Positions 1 through 6,580 of a stretch of 7,907 bases of DNA are shown one piece after another. The DNA comes from JBGPBY01 sp041481485 (lineage in GTDB: Bacteria > Acidobacteriota > Terriglobia > 20CM-2-55-15). The stretch is taken from positions 1-7,907 of the forward strand of contig JBGPBY010000348.1 of NCBI GenBank assembly GCA_041481485.1. The letters run 5' to 3'. Within the stretch, counting starts at the first letter, position 1; each line of letters begins with the position of its first letter. The position numbers and the translations under genes were made by a program. Under the pieces are notes generated by a model that had not been told where the DNA came from, ran no database searches, and was given only the letters and a program-made list of their open reading frames with translations.

Positions 1-138
1 ATCAAGAAATCCCTCTCCCAACGGGAGAGGGGGCCGCGTAGCGGCCGGTGAGGGGTACCGCAAGTAACAATATTTACTTGTGGTACCCCTCACCGGGCCT
101 TCGGCCCCCCTCTCCCGTTGGGAGAGGGATTTCTTGAT
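1..138. repeat. Fold-back palindromic repeat element (REP/MITE-like)
   Basis: A near-perfect inverted repeat: arm 1-67 pairs with arm 74-138 around a six-base centre (CAATAT). The outer 30 bases of each arm match exactly; differences are confined to an inner GC hairpin and one base near the centre. Each arm also folds on itself: CCCTCTCCC-AAC-GGGAGAGGG at 11-31 and its mirror at 108-128, plus GGCCGC-GTA-GCGGCC at 32-46 and GGCC-TTCG-GCC at 97-107. This architecture resembles paired REP units or a small non-autonomous fold-back element; no transposase is visible. It lies at the 3' end of the operon, could end or stabilise the transcript, and supplies the stop codon of the last glycosyltransferase. 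The left boundary is at the window edge, so the element may continue outside and target-site duplications cannot be tested. Confidence 0.85.
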
Positions 139-1301
139 CGACCGCCCCTACAATTTCCTGCAACGATTTGTGACCAAGTTACAGACATCGCCTGCCACGT
201 CAACGTACGTCCTGCGGTGGTGCACCTGGAGGCGAGTTCTTCACGCTCGCGAATCACGCGATCCACTATGGATGTATCGAGACGGCCTTTGTGTTCAACG
301 ACTGCGCCGACTCCCATCCGCGTCACGAACTCGGAGTAGTCGCCGACTTCTGGCGTGATCAATACCGGTAAACCGCAATTGAGATATTCGGCAAATTTCA
401 CCGGTGAAGATGTTTTGATATTTGGCGAAGGCCTGAGGAACAGGAATCCGATGTCCGAAGCATTCAGCAGAGCCGGAACTTCTTCGTGGGCTGCGTAACG
501 CACCATGAACGTGCCTGGCCGCAAGCGAGAGCCGAGATAGTCCGTGGCACGTTCCACTTCAGAAGTGATGACCAGCAGGTGCGCATCAACATGATTCTGA
601 ATTTGTTGGAATATGCTGACGAGCATGTCCGGGTCATACCACTCGAAAAACGAGCCAACATGCGTACAGACGAACTTTCCGGATAGATTCATGGAACGGC
701 GCATTTCCGCGCGGCGAACAGCATCCCAGGAGAAAATGTTTTCGTCGGCACAACAGGGAATGACCGAGATCTTATTTTCGGGAATCCTGTAGCGCTGTTC
801 AATATAGCCGGCCAGTTTGTTCGAGACCGTCACCACGTGGTCAGAGCTCTTTACGCACCATCGCTCCAGGAGTTCGAGCGCCCGCCGCGAGGATTCACCG
901 CCCTTGCCCAGATAGACGTACTCTTCGGGAATGCGCCCGTGGTAATCGAGCACGATCTTATATCCATAACGCCACCTTACCGAGAGCGCCAATGCGGCAG
1001 AGTACAGGTTGTGCGCATGAACCAGCCGAATGGGCTTTTGCGCTGCCAGACGGGACAGGGTGGGATAGAACTGCAGCACCGCTGAACGGTTGATCGTCCG
1101 ATGTGGAACGTCCATACAAAAACCGTTTTCAAAGCTATTTGGATCGCGGTCAAAAACGAGCAGGAAGGAATCGAGATCGTCCTGTGGATCAAGCGTTTTC
1201 AATTCGCCGAGGACTCGGCCACGATAGCCGCCCGGGCGCGATAAGTCGCCATACGAAAGAATCAAATTCAATTCCAGATTCCCGCTTGTCTTTAGATCCA
1301 T
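90..1301 (-). CDS. GT4-like family glycosyltransferase with repeat-encoded C-terminus
   Basis: Predicted cytoplasmic GT-B fold glycosyltransferase, 403 residues, transferring a sugar from an activated donor to a growing glycan or glycoside; donor and acceptor are unknown. The N-terminal acceptor domain includes VHAHNLYSA (about 94-102) and LDYHGRIPEEY (118-128). VVTVSNKL (156-163) precedes the linker, and the C-terminal donor domain carries SPVKFAEYLNCGLPV (299-313), the nucleotide-sugar binding region with the usual glutamate (E305). ATG at 1301 was chosen because CAAGG lies five bases upstream and the frame then overlaps the preceding GT2 gene by only 10 nt (ATGGATCTAA). The frame stays open further upstream to 1505 but that would lie inside the GT2 gene. 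Residues about 384-403 (CRGGRSRNPSPNGRGGPKAR) are translated from repeat DNA and unlikely to be part of the enzyme fold. Family call is firm; substrate is unknown. Confidence 0.88.
   Translation of the reverse strand: MDLKTSGNLELNLILSYGDLSRPGGYRGRVLGELKTLDPQDDLDSFLLVFDRDPNSFENGFCMDVPHRTINRSAVLQFYPTLSRLAAQKPIRLVHAHNLYSAALALSVRWRYGYKIVLDYHGRIPEEYVYLGKGGESSRRALELLERWCVKSSDHVVTVSNKLAGYIEQRYRIPENKISVIPCCADENIFSWDAVRRAEMRRSMNLSGKFVCTHVGSFFEWYDPDMLVSIFQQIQNHVDAHLLVITSEVERATDYLGSRLRPGTFMVRYAAHEEVPALLNASDIGFLFLRPSPNIKTSSPVKFAEYLNCGLPVLITPEVGDYSEFVTRMGVGAVVEHKGRLDTSIVDRVIREREELASRCTTAGRTLTWQAMSVTWSQIVAGNCRGGRSRNPSPNGRGGPKAR
137..152 (-). repeat. Repeat core TGTAGGGGCGGTC, copy at the operon 3' end
   Basis: On the minus strand this reads TGTAGGGGCGGTCGAT, abutting the fold-back element. 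The same core with one mismatch (TGTAGGGGCGGTCTAT) occurs on the plus strand at 7869-7884. At the right-hand site the core is half of a palindrome; here only this half is visible, the other side being occupied by the fold-back element. It lies inside the 3' end of the terminal glycosyltransferase reading frame. Confidence 0.7.
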
Positions 1302-2173
1302 TTTGACCTTGGGCCAGTGGCCTCCCGAAGAAAACGGGATTTCAAGCGATCGGGAATCCGGCGGATTAACCATGGCAGATCGCCCTGGCGGGCGTAGCGA
1401 AAGACTCTTTCGAGCCGTGCAAGATTTCGGATCATCCTGCCCCGGAGCGAACTGACCGGAAACGCGAGATGCCGCTCCCGCAGTGTGGCAACCTCTCGCC
1501 GGCACGTTTCAAGCATCACGTCGGATATCTGATCGGAATGAAGCCGGAACGCTGCAAGGAATTCAGGAATGTGCTGGAATCTGGCGTCGAGCTGAAAGAA
1601 GCGGAAAAACAGGTCGGTATCGAAGGCCGCCCGGAAAGATGGATCGAGCCCACCCGCCTTCTCATACAACTCACGCGTCCAGAAAGTGGAGGGTTGCTGC
1701 AGGTCCGCGCCGCCATAGAAGAATGCGGATTTTGAAAATGGCGTCTGCCGTTTTTGCGCGAGCACGTTTCCGTTGGCGTCGATCCAATAAGTATTACCGT
1801 ACACCACGTCGACATCCTTATTGTTCTGGAATGCGGACGCGACGCTCTGAAGAGTTCCCGGCCTGTAAAGGTCATCGGAGTTCAGCCAGCCAACGATCGA
1901 ACCTGTGGCCTTTCGGAATCCTTTTCCAATCGCGTCGGCGGCCCCGCCGTCTTTTTCGGATATCCAATACGCCAGGTGATGTTCGTACTTCCGGATGAGA
2001 TCCACGCTGCCGTCCGAGGAACCTCCATCGACGATGATGTATTCGAGGTTCGAATAACCCTGAAGCAGAACCGATCGAATGGTTTCTTCAAGGAATTTAC
2101 CCTGGTTAAACGATGGCGTGACAATGCTGATCTTCGGCAATGTCTCCTTCTGCGATCCGGGTGCAGCGGTCAC
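1292..2173 (-). CDS. GT2 family glycosyltransferase
   Basis: GT-A fold inverting glycosyltransferase, 293 residues from GTG at 2173 (282 from an alternative start). Visible motifs: PKISIVTPSFNQ at the first beta strand (13-24), IIVDGGSSDGS (46-56) binding the nucleotide, GWLNSDD (95-101) as the DXD-type metal site, QQPSTFW (159-165), and FDTDLFFR (184-191) near the probable catalytic acid. No membrane segments are apparent, so it is a soluble or peripheral transferase rather than a processive synthase. The start is uncertain: GTG at 2173 has no clear ribosome binding site, whereas TTG at 2140 follows AAGGAG with a short three-base spacer and would give the family-typical N-terminus MPKISIVTPSFN. 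It begins 13 nt after the upstream GT4 gene and overlaps the next gene by 10 nt. Family certain; sugar unknown. Confidence 0.92.
   Translation of the reverse strand: MTAAPGSQKETLPKISIVTPSFNQGKFLEETIRSVLLQGYSNLEYIIVDGGSSDGSVDLIRKYEHHLAYWISEKDGGAADAIGKGFRKATGSIVGWLNSDDLYRPGTLQSVASAFQNNKDVDVVYGNTYWIDANGNVLAQKRQTPFSKSAFFYGGADLQQPSTFWTRELYEKAGGLDPSFRAAFDTDLFFRFFQLDARFQHIPEFLAAFRLHSDQISDVMLETCRREVATLRERHLAFPVSSLRGRMIRNLARLERVFRYARQGDLPWLIRRIPDRLKSRFLREATGPRSKWI
2138..2150 (-). promoter_or_regulatory. Alternative TTG start with AAGGAG site for the GT2 gene
   Basis: On the minus strand GAAGGAGACATTG places a strong purine-rich site three bases before TTG at 2140. Starting here gives MPKISIVTP, the usual beginning for this family, and removes eleven residues with no family similarity. 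The spacer is shorter than normal, so the GTG at 2173 remains possible. Confidence 0.4.
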
Positions 2174-2186
2174 AGTGTCACTGTAC

Positions 2187-3296
2187 TCAATGTTCTACTG
2201 CGCAAGCCAACTTATAAACATCCGCAGTTTGTTCGGCGCAGCGTTGCCAGGAGAAATTCTTAATTCGCTGAAGGCCTCGATTCACGAGTTCCTTTCTCAG
2301 ACTCGGTGAATTCAAGACCTTCTCGATGGAGGTCGCCATGGATTCGGCGATATTGGGATCAAAATACTCCGCAGCATTCCCACATACCTCCGGTAGCGAG
2401 CTCGTATTACTGCATACTACCGGACATTCATTGGACATCGCCTCTAACACCGGGAGTCCGAATCCTTCGTAAAGGGAGGGATACACAAATGCCGATGCTC
2501 CTCTATATACCTGATTGAGAATCTCATCGCTTCCCTGCAGATGGATTAATCGTTCCCGATCAATGCTCAGATGAGCCGCCTGCCTCAGTTCATCCGCAGT
2601 AAATGTCCCGCCGCCAAAGCACAATATTGCAAAGTTGTTTCTCAGAAAAGCCGACATCCCAAACACTTCAAGCAGGCCGTGAAAATTCTTATATCCCACA
2701 CGCGTGCCCACAAACGCAATGTATGGGCGGTCTACGAGACGATCTGTGGTCTTTGCTCCGGCACCGGCAACGGAACTGCCATGATGAACCACGGATACTT
2801 TCTCCGGATCGACATCGAGGATATTGAGAAGATCCGTGCGGGTACTCTCTGAAACACAAATTATTCTTTCAGCCCTTTGGACAGCAGCCTTCTTGCACTT
2901 GCTCGTATTGTCACGGGAAGGGAAATACTGAGGGAACTTTTCATGAATCATGTCGTGCACGGTAACTATCGTTTTTGATTTCGGCGGCGCAAGGCGGGAT
3001 CTGAGGTAATACGTTTCATGAACAATTTCCGGAGAGTCATAACGGAGTTTCGCCCTGACGAGAGCTGAATTGAATCCTCGAATAACCCGCTGGGGCAGGC
3101 CCGAGACGTCAATTCCCAGGCTCCAGACGGGTAATGAAGGATATGTCTTCATGTATTCATTGATGCAGAGAGGAGAAAGGATGCGGACCTCAAATCCTTC
3201 CAACAGCTGAATTCTTGTCGCGATTTCTGCGAAATAGCGAGATATCCCACCGTAATGCTGAGCCGAAAAAATGTGGTGGTCATAGGCGACGCGCAT
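2187..3296 (-). CDS. GT4 family glycosyltransferase (mannosyltransferase-like)
   Basis: Retaining GT-B glycosyltransferase, 369 residues, a full-length size for GT4. The N-terminal domain opens with RVAYDHHIF and YGGISRYF (15-22), the glycine-rich loop typical of WbaZ/mannosyltransferase B-like enzymes, then VTVHDMIHE (111-119) and CVSEST (147-152). The C-terminal domain begins near FVGTRVGYKN (195-204) and carries the E-x7-E signature EGFGLPVLE (277-285) that contacts the nucleotide sugar, followed by SSLPEVCGNAAEYFDP. ATG at 3296 is the only start giving this canonical N-terminus; no strong Shine-Dalgarno sequence precedes it, so translation may depend on the CmcI-type gene ending 25 nt upstream. 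Acts at the cytoplasmic face in assembly of a glycan or glycoside. A mannose or other hexose donor is only a guess from the subfamily. Confidence 0.93.
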   Translation of the reverse strand: MRVAYDHHIFSAQHYGGISRYFAEIATRIQLLEGFEVRILSPLCINEYMKTYPSLPVWSLGIDVSGLPQRVIRGFNSALVRAKLRYDSPEIVHETYYLRSRLAPPKSKTIVTVHDMIHEKFPQYFPSRDNTSKCKKAAVQRAERIICVSESTRTDLLNILDVDPEKVSVVHHGSSVAGAGAKTTDRLVDRPYIAFVGTRVGYKNFHGLLEVFGMSAFLRNNFAILCFGGGTFTADELRQAAHLSIDRERLIHLQGSDEILNQVYRGASAFVYPSLYEGFGLPVLEAMSNECPVVCSNTSSLPEVCGNAAEYFDPNIAESMATSIEKVLNSPSLRKELVNRGLQRIKNFSWQRCAEQTADVYKLACAVEH

Positions 3297-3321
3297 CGGA
3301 ATTGTGGCGTTGTCTTGTTGT

Positions 3322-4065
3322 CTAACCGGCTGTCCGCCGGAGAAAGCCCTCCGGCGCTACGGAGATCAGGAGCTTGTTGTCGAACTCCGGATCGATCGCG
3401 AACTCATGATTCTCGCCGAGAAAATCGTGGACCGCCGACAATGGACTGTTTCCGGGTCCCCAGGACCGATTGGGGAACAGTTCCTTCGGTGCATACTCCA
3501 CCGAAGTATCCATCACGACAATATACGAACCCGAGGTGACCATGGGGCAGTATCGTCTCAGTTCGGAAAGCACATGCTCTCGGGTATGGTCCGAATCGAG
3601 AACCACCAGCACCGGGCCTTTGCCTGCAATTTCCGCCCGAACCTGGTCGATCACAGGGTCACTGATCGACGATCCTTCAATCAACCGGATACGCCGCGCC
3701 AGCGGGTGTGATTCTATGGCTTTGCGGTTGTGCGCCCGGATCTCCAGATCGACGGCGATGACTTTAGCTTCGCGTTCTCCCAGCAACTCCAGCATGGACG
3801 CGAAAAAGACCGTGGAACCGCCATGAGCCACGCCGGTTTCGACGATAATCTGAGGTTTCACATTCCAGATCACTTCCTGGAGCGCAATGATGTCCTGCGG
3901 GAACTGTATGATGGGACGGCCCATCCAGCGAAAGTTATAGGTATAGCCATGGCGGGCGCTCTGAATCATCCAGCGGCGGCTTAGAGCAACAAGATCCTGA
4001 TCATCGCCCTGCTCCTTCAGAGCCACGGCCCGGGACGCTTTGAATTCTTCTTCCGGATTCATCAT
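3322..4065 (-). CDS. CmcI/RhlB-type 'cephalosporin hydroxylase' family SAM methyltransferase
   Basis: Member of the Pfam 'cephalosporin hydroxylase' family (CmcI), which despite its name has a class I SAM-methyltransferase fold; relatives O-methylate sugars such as rhamnose or act in antibiotic tailoring. About 247 residues, normal for the family. Diagnostic parts: RPIIQFPQDI (50-59), the SAM loop VETGVAHGGSTVFFASM (75-91), VDLEIR (105-110), LDSDHTREHV (156-165) with probable metal ligand D160, MDTSVE (185-190), WGPGNSPLSAVHDFL (202-216), and the C-terminal FDNKLLISVAPEGFLRR. Two adjacent ATG codons are possible; the second (4062) lies five bases from GAGG and is better spaced than the first (4065). 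Among glycosyltransferases, sugar O-methylation is the likeliest role; this is inference. The 3' end overlaps a strong hairpin. Confidence 0.9.
   Translation of the reverse strand: MMNPEEEFKASRAVALKEQGDDQDLVALSRRWMIQSARHGYTYNFRWMGRPIIQFPQDIIALQEVIWNVKPQIIVETGVAHGGSTVFFASMLELLGEREAKVIAVDLEIRAHNRKAIESHPLARRIRLIEGSSISDPVIDQVRAEIAGKGPVLVVLDSDHTREHVLSELRRYCPMVTSGSYIVVMDTSVEYAPKELFPNRSWGPGNSPLSAVHDFLGENHEFAIDPEFDNKLLISVAPEGFLRRTAG
3326..3356 (-). repeat. GC-rich hairpins at the 3' end of the CmcI-type gene
   Basis: A perfect 8-bp stem, CGCCGGAG/CTCCGGCG with a six-base loop, spans 3335-3356. A second stem, CCGGC/GCCGG around TGTCC, spans 3326-3340 and shares bases with the first, so only one can form at a time. 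Both lie just before the TAG stop of the CmcI-type gene. No U-run follows in the direction of transcription, so this is not a standard terminator. The motif resembles dispersed GTAGCGCCGG...CCGGCG palindromes of environmental bacteria, but the encoded residues also fit the protein family. Confidence 0.5.
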
Positions 4066-4085
4066 TGCCTCACTATTGCCTCACT
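4064..4085 (-). repeat. 11-bp tandem duplication carrying a ribosome binding site
   Basis: ATTGCCTCACT (plus strand) occurs twice in direct succession, at 4064-4074 and 4075-4085. On the coding strand this is AGTGAGGCAAT twice. The distal copy contains the TGA stop of the small methyltransferase; the proximal copy provides GAGG (4068-4071) in front of the CmcI-type gene and the first base pair of its start region. Without the duplication the stop codon itself would sit in the ribosome binding site. Confidence 0.85.
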
Positions 4086-4680
4086 TGTACAAATAAACGG
4101 TGAATTCCCACAGCGGATAGTCGTGACGCAGCGTCACTTTCGAAGTGAGCCGTTTTGCGATACGAAAAACGTCGCACGGATCATGGTGGTAGTTTCGCGG
4201 ATGCTGATAATTGACGTGTGAACTGAGAAAGTTCGCCGCGACCCCTTTCGACGAGAGTTCCAGCATTCGTCCCAGCATGCGTTCGGTGAAAGCAAGATTG
4301 TCGGAGAGTTTGTAGCTGAGAGCTCCACTGAGCAAGTGCCAGTCCGCGAGTTCCGAATAATCCGGCGAGAGGATGTCTGCCAGAGAAAACCGGATGTCCG
4401 GACGGCGGCGTCTGGCGATTACCAAAAGATCCTGGCAGATATCGACGCCATGGTATTGCACTGCGCCAAATCGTTCGGTCAGGTACGGCAACAAATCTCC
4501 AAATCCGCACCCGACGTCACAGACCGTGCTGTTGCTCAAATCTGCAATGTCTGCGAGAACCTGAAAGCGAAGGATCTGGTCCTCCCGGTTCTTCCATCCC
4601 AGAGACCGCACGTCGTATCCGAGTTCGGCGACGCGCTCCGAGTAGAGTCCGACCAGTGATGCCCGCTCGCTATCGTTCAT
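4081..4680 (-). CDS. Class I SAM-dependent methyltransferase
   Basis: Small Rossmann-fold methyltransferase of 199 residues. Motif I is VCDVGCGFGDL (53-63), the SAM-binding loop; GVDICQD (78-84) supplies the acidic residue contacting the ribose; FSLADIL (98-104) fits motif III, and WHLLSGALSY (114-123) sits where motif IV is expected. It is near the minimum size for the fold and has an N-terminal helical cap (YSERVAELGYDVRSLGW) that may cover the active site. It starts three bases after the aminotransferase stop codon, with no obvious Shine-Dalgarno site, which suggests translational coupling. Being next to the aminotransferase it might methylate the amine or a hydroxyl of that product; alternatively it methylates a sugar, like the neighbouring CmcI-type enzyme. 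Fold certain; substrate unknown. Confidence 0.9.
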   Translation of the reverse strand: MNDSERASLVGLYSERVAELGYDVRSLGWKNREDQILRFQVLADIADLSNSTVCDVGCGFGDLLPYLTERFGAVQYHGVDICQDLLVIARRRRPDIRFSLADILSPDYSELADWHLLSGALSYKLSDNLAFTERMLGRMLELSSKGVAANFLSSHVNYQHPRNYHHDPCDVFRIAKRLTSKVTLRHDYPLWEFTVYLYK

Positions 4681-4683
4681 GAT

Positions 4684-5838
4684 TTACGCCGATGCATCAA
4701 TCCGTTGACGTATTTTCTGAAATGCCTGCTCGATGCGATCCATAGGCTCAGTTCCGATCGAGATGCGAATGAATGCATCGCAGGACTTTCCATAGCCACT
4801 GCCGGGAACCACAGCCACGAGATCTTCAGTCAATAATCCGGTCGCAAATTCCTCGGATGTCATTCGCGATGGAGAGATCGACACAAAGAAATAGAACGTG
4901 CTGTTGCCTGGCAGGAACTCCAGTTCGTACTTCCGGAGAAGCTGCGCGACGGATCGGCGCTTTTCGTTAATCTGCACGATTTGGGGATGGCAGACCGTCT
5001 GCAATTGTTCCCAGTGCTTTGCGACGTAGTATTGCAGGACCGTGGCAGGGCATGTCATCACGTGTTGTTGAATCTTGAGTATCTGCTGAATCAGTGCTTC
5101 GTTTGAAAACACATATCCGAGCCGCCAGCCGGAAATGCCAAAGTTCTTCGAAATGGAATTGCAGACGATGGTATGTGAGAGCTTCGGATCCAGTTTTGCA
5201 AAGGAATGAAACGAGCCGTCCAGAACAAAATCACTGTACGCTTCGTCTGCAAGAATGAACGCCCCATATTCCCGCGCGAGACTCAGCAGAAACTCGGATT
5301 CTGCTCGAGAAAGTACGCTTCCTTTTGGATTGTGCGGATTGTTCACGACAATCAATTTCGTCCGGTCCGTAATGAATCGGCGGTACTCCCGGATTCCACA
5401 GTAATGCGGGATCAGGACCGGCTTCGCGTTCAACAGCTTCGCCTGTTCCGGGTAGCTCACCCATGCCGGCTCATGAATCAGGACTTCATCGCCGGGGTTA
5501 AGCACGGCCATCATCGCGAAATAGATGGCAGACTTCGAACCTGCTGTCATGATCAGCTGCGAATCCGGATCGATCGACGCGGCGAACTGGCTGGAATAGT
5601 GACGCGCCACTGCATCTCGAAGTTCGGGTACGCCTCGTGAATGGGAGTAGTGATACAGGGCAGGGAACGGCAGATCCTCGAACGGTTGAAGAGGGACGTC
5701 GAAGAAAGCTTCTCCCAAAGACAGGGAAATCACCTGTTTGCCCTGACGCTTCAAGTCATAGACGAGGTTGTTGTACCGAATCGAAACGGCCTCGATCGAC
5801 GAAACGACCGACTGATTCAGTCCACTATCGATTTTCAT
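4684..5838 (-). CDS. Class I/II PLP-dependent aminotransferase
   Basis: Fold-type I aminotransferase, 384 residues, full length. It moves an amino group between an amino acid and a 2-oxo acid or related carbonyl through PLP. Visible: LSLGEAFFDVP (38-48), YSHSRGVPELRDAV (64-77), TAGSKSAIYFAM (98-109) cradling the PLP phosphate, NNPHNPKGS (166-174), DEAYSDF (198-204) with the PLP pyridine aspartate, SISKNFGISGWRLGY (228-242) with Schiff-base lysine K231, and FIRIS (356-360) whose arginine would bind a substrate carboxylate. That arginine points to an amino-acid-like, not nucleotide-sugar, substrate; sugar aminotransferases usually belong to the DegT/DnrJ type, which this is not. ATG at 5838 overlaps the end of the amidohydrolase gene by 14 nt (ATGAAAATCGATAG). 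Exact substrate unknown; an aspartate/aromatic-type or specialised metabolite aminotransferase are both possible. Confidence 0.93.
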   Translation of the reverse strand: MKIDSGLNQSVVSSIEAVSIRYNNLVYDLKRQGKQVISLSLGEAFFDVPLQPFEDLPFPALYHYSHSRGVPELRDAVARHYSSQFAASIDPDSQLIMTAGSKSAIYFAMMAVLNPGDEVLIHEPAWVSYPEQAKLLNAKPVLIPHYCGIREYRRFITDRTKLIVVNNPHNPKGSVLSRAESEFLLSLAREYGAFILADEAYSDFVLDGSFHSFAKLDPKLSHTIVCNSISKNFGISGWRLGYVFSNEALIQQILKIQQHVMTCPATVLQYYVAKHWEQLQTVCHPQIVQINEKRRSVAQLLRKYELEFLPGNSTFYFFVSISPSRMTSEEFATGLLTEDLVAVVPGSGYGKSCDAFIRISIGTEPMDRIEQAFQKIRQRIDASA

Positions 5839-6580
5839 GATTCACACTCATCACACAGCGCGGCCATAAGCGCGCGGAATTTTCGAGCAGTTGCAGCTCC
5901 AGTTCAGATTCATTCACTCCGGCTTTTTGGGCAAGCGCAGCTGCGTATTTCAGCTGAGGTTCGGCCTCCGCACTGGGCCAGTCGCTGCCGAATAGAATCC
6001 GATTGCGGCGGCGCTCCACATATTGGATCCAGGGTTTGACGTAATCGGTTTCCGCGTACACCGACAGAGAAATTGAAAAGTCGTAGTAAATATTTTTCAG
6101 GCGGGCGGTATGGGCGCGCAATTGCCAGCTTTCGTATCCGCCACCATGCGTTGCCACGACTGGAAGTTCGGGATATGCCTGCGCGATCTGGATGATCAGC
6201 TCCAGGCTGGTGTTGTATTCCAGTTGGTCGCCCCACGGAAAGTGGTGCACAACGACGCCTCTGGCCTGTGATGCGCCAATCAGATTCACAACCGCAGAGA
6301 TTCGTTCCCGGCTGATCCGATGCAATGCGGGATGGATTTTGTACCAGCGCAGCGAGTGGAGACGTTCCGGGATACTCAGGTCCAGCGGCAGTGGAGGAAC
6401 GATCTGAACGCAGTCCGGCAGTTCGCGCAAACGTCGATCTGCAACTGCAATCTCCGCTCCGGAATTCAATATAAGATTGCATCCCACAAGATTGGGATGA
6501 CTCTCCATGTACTGCTTGAATCGATCGAATCCAGCGTCGTCGGGTGAAGGCAGATGAAGATGGCAATCAAAGTAGCGCAT
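5825..6580 (-). CDS. Amidohydrolase-2 family metal-dependent hydrolase
   Basis: TIM-barrel metal hydrolase of the amidohydrolase-related family, 251 residues, slightly short for the family. Metal-site signatures are all present: FDCHLHL (4-10) with the HxH pair, YKIHP (80-84) near the barrel centre, VVHHFPWGD (110-118), VVATHGGGYE (141-150), and the terminal LFGSDWP (197-203) with the catalytic aspartate. Family members hydrolyse amides and lactones or decarboxylate ring acids; which applies here cannot be read from the motifs. No signal peptide, so cytoplasmic. ATG at 6580 overlaps the stop codon of the ATP-grasp gene by one base (TAATG), a classic coupling arrangement. The frame remains open upstream to 6775, but that part lies within the ATP-grasp gene and lacks family features. 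It probably trims or activates an intermediate shared with the ligase and aminotransferase. Confidence 0.9.
   Translation of the reverse strand: MRYFDCHLHLPSPDDAGFDRFKQYMESHPNLVGCNLILNSGAEIAVADRRLRELPDCVQIVPPLPLDLSIPERLHSLRWYKIHPALHRISRERISAVVNLIGASQARGVVVHHFPWGDQLEYNTSLELIIQIAQAYPELPVVATHGGGYESWQLRAHTARLKNIYYDFSISLSVYAETDYVKPWIQYVERRRNRILFGSDWPSAEAEPQLKYAAALAQKAGVNESELELQLLENSARLWPRCVMSVNHENR

Noticed and set aside
1..138. Possible CRISPR or tandem array
   Set aside because: There are only two inverted arms with a six-base centre; no direct repeats with regular spacers.
1302..1505. In-frame upstream extension of the last glycosyltransferase, including an ATG near 1373
   Set aside because: It overlaps the GT2 coding region deeply; ATG 1301 has a well-placed AAGG site and a short overlap typical of this operon.
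1483..2263. Long plus-strand open frames at 1483-1998 and 1754-2263
   Set aside because: They are antisense shadows of the GT2 gene; composition is arginine/serine rich with no domain motif.
3322..4065. Literal reading of the CmcI-family gene as an antibiotic hydroxylase
   Set aside because: The family name is historical; the visible residues form a SAM and metal site, and the setting is glycan assembly, so a methyltransferase call is safer.
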